Shown here piece by piece: positions 24,801 to 34,193 of a stretch of DNA of 64,000 nucleotides. The stretch is from Nansenia antarctica. Taxonomy: Eukaryota > Chordata > Actinopteri > Argentiniformes > Microstomatidae. The translations under genes and the position numbers were made by a program. Every line of letters begins with the position of its first letter. Position 1 is the stretch's first letter. Location of the stretch: NCBI GenBank assembly GCA_963989245.1, contig OZ022340.1:39588982-39652981 (forward strand). Reading direction: 5' to 3'. A model generated the notes under the pieces. The model was not told the DNA's origin and searched no databases. It worked only from the letters and a program-made list of their open reading frames with translations.

Positions 24801-25800
24801 GTGTGTGCAGCCTTTTGCTCAAAAGTTATCAACGTTTCGTTTTCAGAGTCTCTTTTGACAATCTCTTAAAGAGCTGGTTTCAGTCATTAACATATCTGTT
24901 CTGAAAGTGTGTAAGCGGCCTGTTCTGAGAGTGGACTGTTTTTTTGCATTCGTTCTCAAGTTATATCAAAGTGTTGTTTTCTGCCTTTCTGGAGCACATT
25001 TTGACTTGTTGTTGAATGCTCCGATAATGTAACTCTAAATGACAATCAGAGCAACTTGAATAACGTGTGTGCGGCCTTTTGCTCAAAAGTTATCAACGTT
25101 TCGTTTTCAGAGTCTCTTTTGACAATCTCTTAAAGAGCTGGTTTCAGTCATTAACATAGCTGTTCTGAAAGTGTGTAAGCGGCCTGTTCTGAGAGTGGAC
25201 TGTTTTTTGCATTCGTTCTCAAGTTATATCAAAGTGTTGTTTTCTGCCTTTCTGGAGCACATTTTGACTTGTTGTTGAATGCTCCTATAATGTAACTCTA
25301 AATGACAATCAGAGTATCTTGAATTACGTGTGTGCAGCCTTTTGCTCAAAAGTTATCAACGTTTCGTTTTCAGAGTCTCTTTTGACAATCTCTTAAAGAG
25401 CTGGTTTCAGTCATTAACATAGCTGTTCTGAAAGTGTGTAAGCGGCCTGTTCTGAGAGTGGACTGTTTTTTGCATTCGTTCTCAAGTTATATCAAAGTGT
25501 TGTTTTCTGCCTTTCTGGAGCACATTTTGACTTGTTGTTGAATGCTCCGATAATGTAACTCTAAATGACAATCAGAGTATCTTGAATTACGTGTGTGCAG
25601 CCTTTTGCTCAAAAGTTATCAACGTTTCGTTTTCAGAGTCTCTTTTGACAATCTCTTAAAGAGCTGGTTTCAGTCATTAACATAGCTGTTCTGAAAGTGT
25701 GTAAGCGGCCTGTTCTGAGAGTGGACTGTTTTTTGCATTCGTTCTCAAGTTATATCAAAGTGTTGTTTTCTGCCTTTCTGGAGCACATTTTGACTTGTTG
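21830..25800 (+). repeat. Higher-order block, copy 2 (about 15 monomers)
   Basis: This is the second copy of the block at 14.99-18.96 kb, at an offset of 6840 bp (26 monomers). It carries a private ctgaagcac change at about 22621 not present in copy 1. The near-identity of unrelated diagnostic variants across 15 units shows that the block was duplicated as a unit. Confidence 0.75.
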
Positions 25801-28800
25801 TTGAATGCTCCGATAATGTAACTCTAAATGACAATCAGAGCAACTTGAATAACGTGTGTGCGGCCTTTTGCTCAAAAGTTATCAACGTTTCGTTTTCAGA
25901 GTCTCTTTTGACAATCTCTTAAAGAGCTGGTTTCAGTCATTAACATAGCTGTTCTGAAAGTGTGTAAGCGGCCTGTTCTGAGAGTGGACTGTTTTTTGCA
26001 TTCGTTCTCAAGTTATATCAAAGTGTTGTTTTCTGCCTTTCTGGAGCACATTTTGACTTGTTGTTGAATGCTCCTATAATGTAACTCTAAATGACAATCA
26101 GAGTATCTTGAATTACGTGTGTGCAGCCTTTTGCTCAAAAGTTATCAACGTTTCGTTTTCAGAGTCTCTTTTGACAATCTCTTAAAGAGCTGGTTTCAGT
26201 CATTAACATAGCTGTTCTGAAAGTGTGTAAGCGGCCTGTTCTGAGAGTGGACTGTTTTTTGCATTCGTTCTCAAGTTATATCAAAGTGTTGTTTTCTGCC
26301 TTTCTGGAGCACATTTTGACTTGTTGTTGAATGCTCCTATAATGTAACTCTAAATGACAATCAGAGTATCTTGAATTACGTGTGTGCAGCCTTTTGCTCA
26401 AAAGTTATCAACGTTTCGTTTTCAGAGTCTCTTTTGACAATCTCTTAAAGAGCTGGTTTCAGTCATTAACATAGCTGTTCTGAAAGTGTGTAAGCGGCCT
26501 GTTCTGAGAGTGGACTGTTTTTTTTATTCGTTCTCAAGTTATATCAAAGTGTTGTTTTCTGCCTTTCTGGAGCACATTTTGACTTGTTGTTGAATGCTCC
26601 TATAATGTAACTCTAAATGACAATCAGAGTATCTTGAATTACGTGTGTGCAGCCTTTTGCTCAAAAGTTATCAACGTTTCGTTTTCAGAGTCTCTTTTGA
26701 CAATCTCTTAAAGAGCTGGTTTCAGTCATTAACATAGCTGTTCTGAAAGTGTGTAAGCGGCCTGTTCTGAGAGTGGACTGTTTTTTGCATTCGTTCTCAA
26801 GTTATATCAAAGTGTTGTTTTCTGCCTTTCTGGAGCACATTTTGACTTGTTGTTGAATGCTCCTATAATGTAACTCTAAATGACAATCAGAGCAACTTAA
26901 ATAACGTGTGTGCGGCCTTTTGCTCAAAAGTTATCAACGTTTCGTTTTCAGAGTCTCTTTTGACAAACTCTTAAAGAGCTGGTTTCAGTCATTAACATAG
27001 CTGTTCTGAAAGTGTGTAAGCGGCCTGTTCTGAGAGTGGACTGTTTTTTTTATTCGTTCTCAAGTTATATCAAAGTGTTGTTTTCTGCCTTTCTGGAGCA
27101 CATTTTGACTTGTTGTTGAATGCTCCTATAATGTAACTCTAAATGACAATCAGAGTATCTTGAATTACGTGTGTGCAGCCTTTTGCTCAAAAGTTATCAA
27201 CGTTTCGTTTTCAGAGTCTCTTTTGACAATCTCTTAAAGAGCTGGTTTCAGTCATTAACATAGCTGTTCTGAAAGTGTGTAAGCGGCCTGTTCTGAGAGT
27301 GGACTGTTTTTTGCATTCGTTCTCAAGTTATATCAAAGTGTTGTTTTCTGCCTTTCTGGAGCACATTTTGACTTGTTGTTGAATGCTCCTATAATGTAAC
27401 TCTAAATGACAATCAGAGCAACTTAAATAACGTGTGTGCGGCCTTTTGCTCAAAAGTTATCAACGTTTCGTTTTCAGAGTCTCTTTTGACAAACTCTTAA
27501 AGAGCTGGTTTCAGTCATTAACATAGCTGTTCTGAAAGTGTGTAAGCGGCCTGTTCTGAGAGTGGACTGTTTTTTGCATTCGTTCTCAAGTTATATCAAA
27601 GTGTTGTTTTCTGCCTTTCTGGAGCACATTTTGACTTGTTGTTGAATGCTCCTATAATGTAACTCTAAATGACAATCAGAGCAACTTGAATAACGTGTGT
27701 GCGGCCTTTTGCTCAAAAGTTATCAACGTTTCGTTTTCAGAGTCTCTTTTGACAATCTCTTAAAGAGCTGGTTTCAGTCATTAACAGAGCTGTTCTGAAA
27801 GTGTCCAAGCGGCCTGTTCTGAGAGTGGACTGTTTTTTTTATTCGTTCTCAAGTTATATCAAAGTGTTGTTTTCTGCCTTTCTGGAGCACATTTTGACTT
27901 GTTGTTGAATGCTCCTATAAAGTAACTCTAAATGACAATCAGAGTATCTTGAATTATGTGTGTGCAGCCTTTTGCTCAAAAGTTATCAACGTTTCGTTTC
28001 AGAGTCTCTTTTGACAATCTCTTAAAGAGCTGGTTTCAGTCATTAACATAGCTGTTCTGAAAGTGTGTAAGCGGCCTGTTCTGAGAGTGGACTGTTTTTT
28101 GCATTCGTTCTCAAGTTATATCAAAGTGTTGTTTTCTGCCTTTCTGGAGCACATTTTGACTTGTTGTTGAATGCTCCTATAATGTAACTCTAAATGACAA
28201 TCAGAGTATCTTGAATTACGTGTGTGCAGCCTTTTGCTCAAAAGTTATCAACGTTTCGTTTTCAGAGTCTCTTTTGACAATCTCTTAAAGAGCTGGTTTC
28301 AGTCATTAACATAGCTGTTCTGAAAGTGTGTAAGCGGCCTGTTCTGAGAGTGGACTGTTTTTTGCATTCGTTCTCAAGTTATATCGAAGTGTTGTTTTCT
28401 GCCTTTCTGGAGCACATTTTGACTTGTTGTTGAATGCTCCTAACTCTAAATGACAATCAGAGCAACTTGAATAACGTGTGTGCGGCCTTTTGCTCAACAG
28501 TTATCAACGTTTCGTTTTCAGAGTCTCTTTTGACAATCTCTTAAAGAGCTGGTTTCAGTCATTAACAGAGCTGTTCTGAAAGTGTCCAAGCGGCCTGTTC
28601 TGAGAGTGGACTGTTTTTTGCATTCGTTCTCAAGTTATATCAAAGTGTTGTTTTCTGCCTTTCTGGAGCACATTTTGACTTGTTGTTGAATGCTCCTATA
28701 ATGTAACTCTAAATGACAATCAGAGCAACTTGAATAACGTGTGTGCAGCCTTTTGCTCAAAAGTTATCAACGTTTCGTTTTCAGAGTCTCTTTTGACAAT

Positions 28801-31800
28801 CTCTTAAAGAGCTGGTTTCAGTCATTAACAGAGCTGTTCTGAAAGTGTCCAAGCGGCCTGTTCTGAGAGTGGACTGTTTTTTGCATTCGTTCTCAAGTTA
28901 TATCAAAGTGTTGTTTTCTGCCTTTCTGGAGCACATTTTGACTTGTTGTTGAATGCTCCTATAATGTAACTCTAAATGACAATCAGAGTATCTTGAATTA
29001 CGTGTGTGCAGCCTTTTGCTCAAAAGTTATCAACGTTTCGTTTTCAGAGTCTCTTTTGACAATCTCTTAAAGAGCTGGTTTCAGTCATTAACATAGCTGT
29101 TCTGAAAGTGTGTAAGCGGCCTGTTCTGAGAGTGGACTGTTTTTTGCATTCGTTCTCAAGTTATATCAAAGTGTTGTTTTCTGCCTTTCTGGAGCACATT
29201 TTGACTTGTTGTTGAATGCTCCTATAATGTAACTCTAAATGACAATCAGAGTATCTTGAATTACGTGTGTGCAGCCTTTTGCTCAAAAGTTATCAACGTT
29301 TCGTTTCAGAGTCTCTTTTGACAATCTCTTAAAGAGCTGGTTTCAGTCATTAACATAGCTGTTCTGAAAGTGTGTAAGCGGCCTGTTCTGAGAGTGGACT
29401 GTTTTTTGCATTCGTTCTCAAGTTATATCAAAGTGTTGTTTTCTGCCTTTCTGGAGCACATTTTGACTTGTTGTTGAATGCTCCTATAATGTAACTCTAA
29501 ATGACAATCAGAGCAACTTGAATAACGTGTGTGCAGCCTTTTGCTCAAAAGTTATCAACGTTTCGTTTTCAGAGTCTCTTTTGACAATCTCTTAAAGAGC
29601 TGGTTTCAGTCATTAACATAGCTGTTCTGAAAGTGTGTAAGCGGCCTGTTCTGAGAGTGGACTGTTTTTTGCATTCGTTCTCAAGTTATATCAAAGTGTT
29701 GTTTTCTGCCTTTCTGGAGCACATTTTGACTTGTTGTTGAATGCTCCTATAATGTAACTCTAAATGACAATCAGAGCAACTTGAATAACGTGTGTGCGGC
29801 CTTTTGCTCAAAAGTTATCAACGTTTCGTTTTCAGAGTCTCTTTTGACAATCTCTTAAAGAGCTGGTTTCAGTCATTAACATAGCTGTTCTGAAAGTGTC
29901 CAAGCGGCCTGTTCTGAGAGTGGACTGTTTTTTGCATTCGTTCTCAAGTTATATCAAAGTGTTGTTTTCTGCCTTTCTGGAGCACATTTTGACTTGTTGT
30001 TGAATGCTCCTATAATGTAACTCTAAATGACAATCAGAGCAACTTGAATAACGTGTGTGCAGCCTTTTGCTCAAAAGTTATCAACGTTTCGTTTTCAGAG
30101 TCTCTTTTGACAATCTCTTAAAGAGCTGGTTTCAGTCATTAACAGAGCTGTTCTGAAAGTGTCCAAGCGGCCTGTTCTGAGAGTGGACTGTTTTTTTTAT
30201 TCGTTCTCAAGTTATATCAAAGTGTTGTTTTCTGCCTTTCTGGAGCACATTTTGACTTGTTGTTGAATGCTCCTATAATGTAACTCTAAATGACAATCAG
30301 AGTATCTTGAATTACGTGTGTGCAGCCTTTTGCTCAAAAGTTATCAACGTTTCGTTTTCAGAGTCTCTTTTGACAATCTCTTAAAGAGCTGGTTTCAGTC
30401 ATTAACATAGCTGTTCTGAAAGTGTGTAAGCGGCCTGTTCTGAGAGTGGACTGTTTTTTGCATTCGTTCTCAAGTTATATCAAAGTGTTGTTTTCTGCCT
30501 TTCTGGAGCACATTTTGACTTGTTGTTGAATGCTCCTATAATGTAACTCTAAATGACAATCAGAGCAACTTGAATAACGTGTGTGCAGCCTTTTGCTCAA
30601 AAGTTATCAACGTTTCGTTTTCAGAGTCTCTTTTGACAATCTCTTAAAGAGCTGGTTTCAGTCATTAACATAGCTGTTCTGAAAGTGTGTAAGCGGCCTG
30701 TTCTGAGAGTGGACTGTTTTTTGCATTCGTTCTCAAGTTATATCAAAGTGTTGTTTTCTGCCTTTCTGGAGCACATTTTGACTTGTTGTTGAATGCTCCT
30801 ATAATGTAACTCTAAATGACAATCAGAGCAACTTGAATAACGTGTGTGCGGCCTTTTGCTCAAAAGTTATCAACGTTTCGTTTTCAGAGTCTCTTTTGAC
30901 AATCTCTTAAAGAGCTGGTTTCAGTCATTAACATAGCTGTTCTGAAAGTGTGTAAGCGGCCTGTTCTGAGAGTGGACTGTTTTTTGCATTCGTTCTCAAG
31001 TTATATCAAAGTGTTGTTTTCTGCCTTTTTGGAGCACATTTTGACTTGTTGTTGAATGCTCCTATAATGTAACTCTAAATGACAATCAGAGCAACTTGAA
31101 TAACGTGTGTGCGCCTTTTGCTCAAAAGTTATCAACGTTTCGTTTTCAGAGTCTCTTTTGACAATCTCTTAAAGAGCTGGTTTCAGTCATTAACAGAGCT
31201 GTTCTGAAAGTGTCCAAGCGGCCTGTTCTGAGAGTGGACTGTTTTTTTTATTCGTTCTCAAGTTATATCAAAGTGTTGTTTTCTGCCTTTCTGGAGCACA
31301 TTTTGACTTGTTGTTGAATGCTCCTATAAAGTAACTCTAAATGACAATCAGAGTATCTTGAATTATGTGTGTGCAGCCTTTTGCTCAAAAGTTATCAACG
31401 TTTCGTTTCAGAGTCTCTTTTGACAATCTCTTAAAGAGCTGGTTTCAGTCATTGACATAGCTGTTCTGAAAGTGTGTAAGCGGCCTGTTCTGAGAGTGGA
31501 CTGTTTTTTTTATTCGTTCTCAAGTTATATCAAAGTGTTGTTTTCTGCCTTTCTGGAGCACATTTTGACTTGTTGTTGAATGCTCCTATAATGTAACTCT
31601 AAATGACAATCAGAGTATCTTGAATTCCGTGTGTGCAGCCTTTTGCTCAAAAGTTATCAACGTTTCGTTTTCAGAGTCTCTTTTGACAATCTCTTAAAGA
31701 GCTGGTTTCAGTCATTAACAGAGCTGTTCTGAAAGTGTCCAAGCGGCCTGTTCTGAGAGTGGACTGTTTTTTTTATTCGTTCTCAAGTTATATCAAAGTG

Positions 31801-32316
31801 TTGTTTTCTGCCTTTCTGGAGCACATTTTGACTTGTTGTTGAATGCTCCTATAATGTAACTCTAAATGACAATCAGAGTATCTTGAATTACGTGTGTGCA
31901 GCCTTTTGCTCAAAGGTTATCAACGTTTCGTTTTCAGAGTCTCTTTTGACAATCTCTTAAAGAGCTGGTTTCAGTCATTAACATAGCTGTTCTGAAAGTG
32001 TGTAAGCGGCCTGTTCTGAGAGTGGACTGTTTTTTGCATTCGTTCTCAAGTTATATCAAAGTGTTGTTTTCTGCCTTTCTGGAGCACATTTTGACTTGTT
32101 GTTGAATGCTCCTATAATGTAACTCTAAATGACAATCAGAGTATCTTGAATTATGTGTGTGCAGCCTTTTGCTCAAAAGTTATCAACGTTTCGTTTCAGA
32201 GTCTCTTTTGACAATCTCTTAAAGAGCTGGTTTCAGTCATTAACATAGCTGTTCTGAAAGTGTGTAAGCGGCCTGTTCTGAGAGTGGACTGTTTTTTTTA
32301 TTCGTTCTCAAGTTAT

Positions 32317-32327
32317 ATCAAAGTGTT
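32317..32327 (+). repeat. Left target-site duplication of the LINE
   Basis: The 11 bp atcaaagtgtt of the satellite monomer occurs here and again at 34183-34193, on either side of the LINE. Confidence 0.88.
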
Positions 32328-32357
32328 TGGTAGAACTAGCTTGTCTGCTGATATGCA

Positions 32358-34079
32358 GTGGGTCTCCGTGGGCCTGATTCCATCTGCCCGGAGCTTATTC
32401 TCCATGCCGCACCCGCCTTGAAGTCCTGGCTGAGAGCGTTCCTCACTTCCTGTTTGCGCCAACTCAAGATCCCCAAAATCTGGCGAAGAGCCCTAGTTGT
32501 TGCGATCCCTAAACCGAATAAGCCTGAAGGGGACCCTAAGAGTTACCGTCCCATCTCTCTGTTATGCATCCCCTTCAAGATCCTCGAGCGTCTCATCTAT
32601 GCCCGCATCGAACCAATTGTCGACCCGCTGCTCCCACGTGAGCAGGCCGGGTTCCGACGCGGGAGGTCGACCGTAGATCAAGTCACCCTTATGACTCAAG
32701 ACATCGAGGATTGCTTTTCGGCAAAAAAGAAGGCCGGGGCCGTCTTTATAGACCTGACGGCTGCCTACGATACCGTATGGCATCGCGGCCTCTCCTGCAA
32801 GCTGCTCCGCCTGCTGCCGGACAGGCACATGGTCAGAATGATCATGGAGCTCATCCGTAACCGCAGCTTTACCCTCACCACCGGTCGCGGACAGCTAAGC
32901 AGGCTTCGACGCCTTAAGAACGGCGTCCCTCAGGGATCGGTCCTGGACCCCCTCCTCTATAATATCTACACCTATGACCTGCCCAACACACTCTCGCGGA
33001 AGTACGCCTACGCAGACGACCTCGCAGTGGTGTACTCTGCTGGAAATTGGCAGTCTGTGGAGGGGATTCTGAGCCAGGACATGCAGACACTAGTGGCATA
33101 CTTCCGGAAATGGAGATTGAAGCTTAGCGAGGCAAAGACGGTGTCGGCTGCCTTCCACCTTAACAACAGGGAGGCTAAACGTGAGCTTAGAGTACACCTA
33201 GATGGAACTCCCCTGCCATGTTCCGCTGAGCCAATCTATCTCGGCGTGACATTGGACAGGACGCTCACGTTTCGCCGACACCTCGAGTCACTGCGCAAGA
33301 AGTTAACAGCTCGTGTGGCGTTGATGAGGCGACTGGTTGGCTCGGGCTGGGGCGCCGGCGCAAGGACCTTGCGCACGGCAGCCCTAGCCCTCGTTTATTC
33401 AACTAGTGAATACTGCGCCCCAGTATGGTGTCGCAGTGCCCACACCCGCCTCATCGACTCGCCTATAAACGAAGCCTTGCGCATTGTGACAGGATGCCTG
33501 CGTCCTACCCCCGTGGACAACCTTCCCATCCTAGCAGGCATCCAGCCCGCATGCCTCCGCCGCATGGGAGCCACAGCACGTCTCGCCTGCCGGGCCGTGG
33601 AGCTTAATAACCATCTGCTCCATGATAGGCTCACTATAACAGCGGAACCCTCCCGGCGTCTCAAGTCGAGACACCCATTTGTGCCTGCCGCACAGGATCT
33701 CAGGCAGCAATGCAGAGATCTCAACATCAGTGCGGCAGGATGGGCGGATTATATGTGGCGCGCGGAGTGGGAGGCTAACACCTCCAAACTCCGCGACCAC
33801 ATCCCAGTCACCGGCGCTGAGCCCCTCGGGATGGACTTGCCAAGGCTATCCTGGGTGAGGCTCAATCGTCTCCGAACCGGTGTCGGGCGTTTCCGCTCAT
33901 CAATGCACAGATGGGGCTTGGCCCCAAATGCGTCGTGCGAGTGTGGCGCAGAGGACCAAACCGCAGACCATATTATCCTGGATTGCCCGGTGTACCACCC
34001 ACCCAACGGGATGCATGGTCTGTCGGTATTAGATGACGAGACGATGACGTGGCTTCTGGAGGGGTGTCCAGAAATATAG
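32358..34079 (+). CDS. LINE reverse transcriptase, N-terminally truncated fragment
   Basis: A 573-codon open frame ends at a TAG at 34077-34079. It has no natural start: the frame opens at a GTG after a TGA at 32349, and the first Met is well inside the RT. RT motifs in order, by residue from 32358: SYRPISLL at 62-69, motif A with the catalytic Asp at 132 (FIDLTAAYD), motif B NGVPQGS at 188-194, YADD at 218-221 holding the two catalytic Asp, motif D around 252-260 and motif E YLGVTLD at 294-300. A C-terminal Cys/His motif, C-x1-C-x8-H-x4-C (C527, C529, H538, C543), follows the LNRLRTG block. The polymerase would copy element RNA at a nicked target. The long open frame suggests a recent insertion. 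Without the endonuclease it is not a functional gene. Confidence 0.9.
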   Translation: MGLRGPDSICPELILHAAPALKSWLRAFLTSCLRQLKIPKIWRRALVVAIPKPNKPEGDPKSYRPISLLCIPFKILERLIYARIEPIVDPLLPREQAGFRRGRSTVDQVTLMTQDIEDCFSAKKKAGAVFIDLTAAYDTVWHRGLSCKLLRLLPDRHMVRMIMELIRNRSFTLTTGRGQLSRLRRLKNGVPQGSVLDPLLYNIYTYDLPNTLSRKYAYADDLAVVYSAGNWQSVEGILSQDMQTLVAYFRKWRLKLSEAKTVSAAFHLNNREAKRELRVHLDGTPLPCSAEPIYLGVTLDRTLTFRRHLESLRKKLTARVALMRRLVGSGWGAGARTLRTAALALVYSTSEYCAPVWCRSAHTRLIDSPINEALRIVTGCLRPTPVDNLPILAGIQPACLRRMGATARLACRAVELNNHLLHDRLTITAEPSRRLKSRHPFVPAAQDLRQQCRDLNISAAGWADYMWRAEWEANTSKLRDHIPVTGAEPLGMDLPRLSWVRLNRLRTGVGRFRSSMHRWGLAPNASCECGAEDQTADHIILDCPVYHPPNGMHGLSVLDDETMTWLLEGCPEI

Positions 34080-34182
34080 CCCGGGTGAGCCCCTCAACCA
34101 GGTCTCGGGGTGGTAAAAGGGTAGCCCCTCGGCCCCGAGCCTGGTGGAGTGGAGAGGAAAAACAACTACCCATACGCCGAAG
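34080..34182 (+). other. 3' untranslated region of the LINE
   Basis: About 100 GC-rich bases lie between the stop codon and the target-site duplication. There is no AATAAA and no poly(A). The element ends in cgccgaag, directly followed by the duplicated satellite bases. Confidence 0.75.
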
Positions 34183-34193
34183 ATCAAAGTGTT
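34183..34193 (+). repeat. Right target-site duplication of the LINE
   Basis: atcaaagtgtt is repeated here; the satellite monomer resumes in register immediately after it. Confidence 0.88.

Larger units (their letters stand above)
6500..32327 (+). repeat. Main 263-bp satellite array, left block (about 98 monomers)
   Basis: The unit is 263 bp, measured between ttgacaatctc starts at 7495, 7758 and 8021, with occasional 262-264 bp units from T-run changes. All copies seen are in the same orientation. Diagnostic variant sites include gtat/caac with gcagcc/gcggcc near the middle, ctcctata/ctccgata, catagct-gtgtaag/cagagct-gtccaag, and gcattcg/ttattcg after the T-run. The ctccgata variant is common from 7.4 to 25.8 kb and absent by eye after that. 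Every short ORF inside is a frame accident. One monomer at 28.4 kb has an 8-bp deletion in the ctcctataatgtaac region. Confidence 0.97.
32328..34182 (+). mobile_element. 5'-truncated non-LTR retrotransposon (LINE) in the satellite
   Basis: A GC-rich 1855-bp insertion with an 11-bp target-site duplication lies in the AT-rich satellite. It contains only the RT and C-terminal part of a LINE polyprotein; the endonuclease and any ORF1 are missing, as expected for incomplete target-primed reverse transcription. The 3' end is ctacccatacgccgaag with no poly(A) tail. The RT and the C-terminal Cys/His motif suggest the I/Jockey group of LINEs, by recall rather than alignment. The sharp change in base composition from its surroundings confirms a foreign insertion. 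Confidence 0.9.

Noticed and set aside
28306..28497. 63-aa minus-strand ORF in the satellite
   Set aside because: It is open only because of an 8-bp deletion in one monomer; equivalent frames in neighbouring monomers are closed and there is no domain.
6500..32327. CENP-B box in the satellite monomer
   Set aside because: tttcgttttcagagtct matches the TTCG start of the box but lacks the conserved A and CGGG core, so no CENP-B box is claimed.
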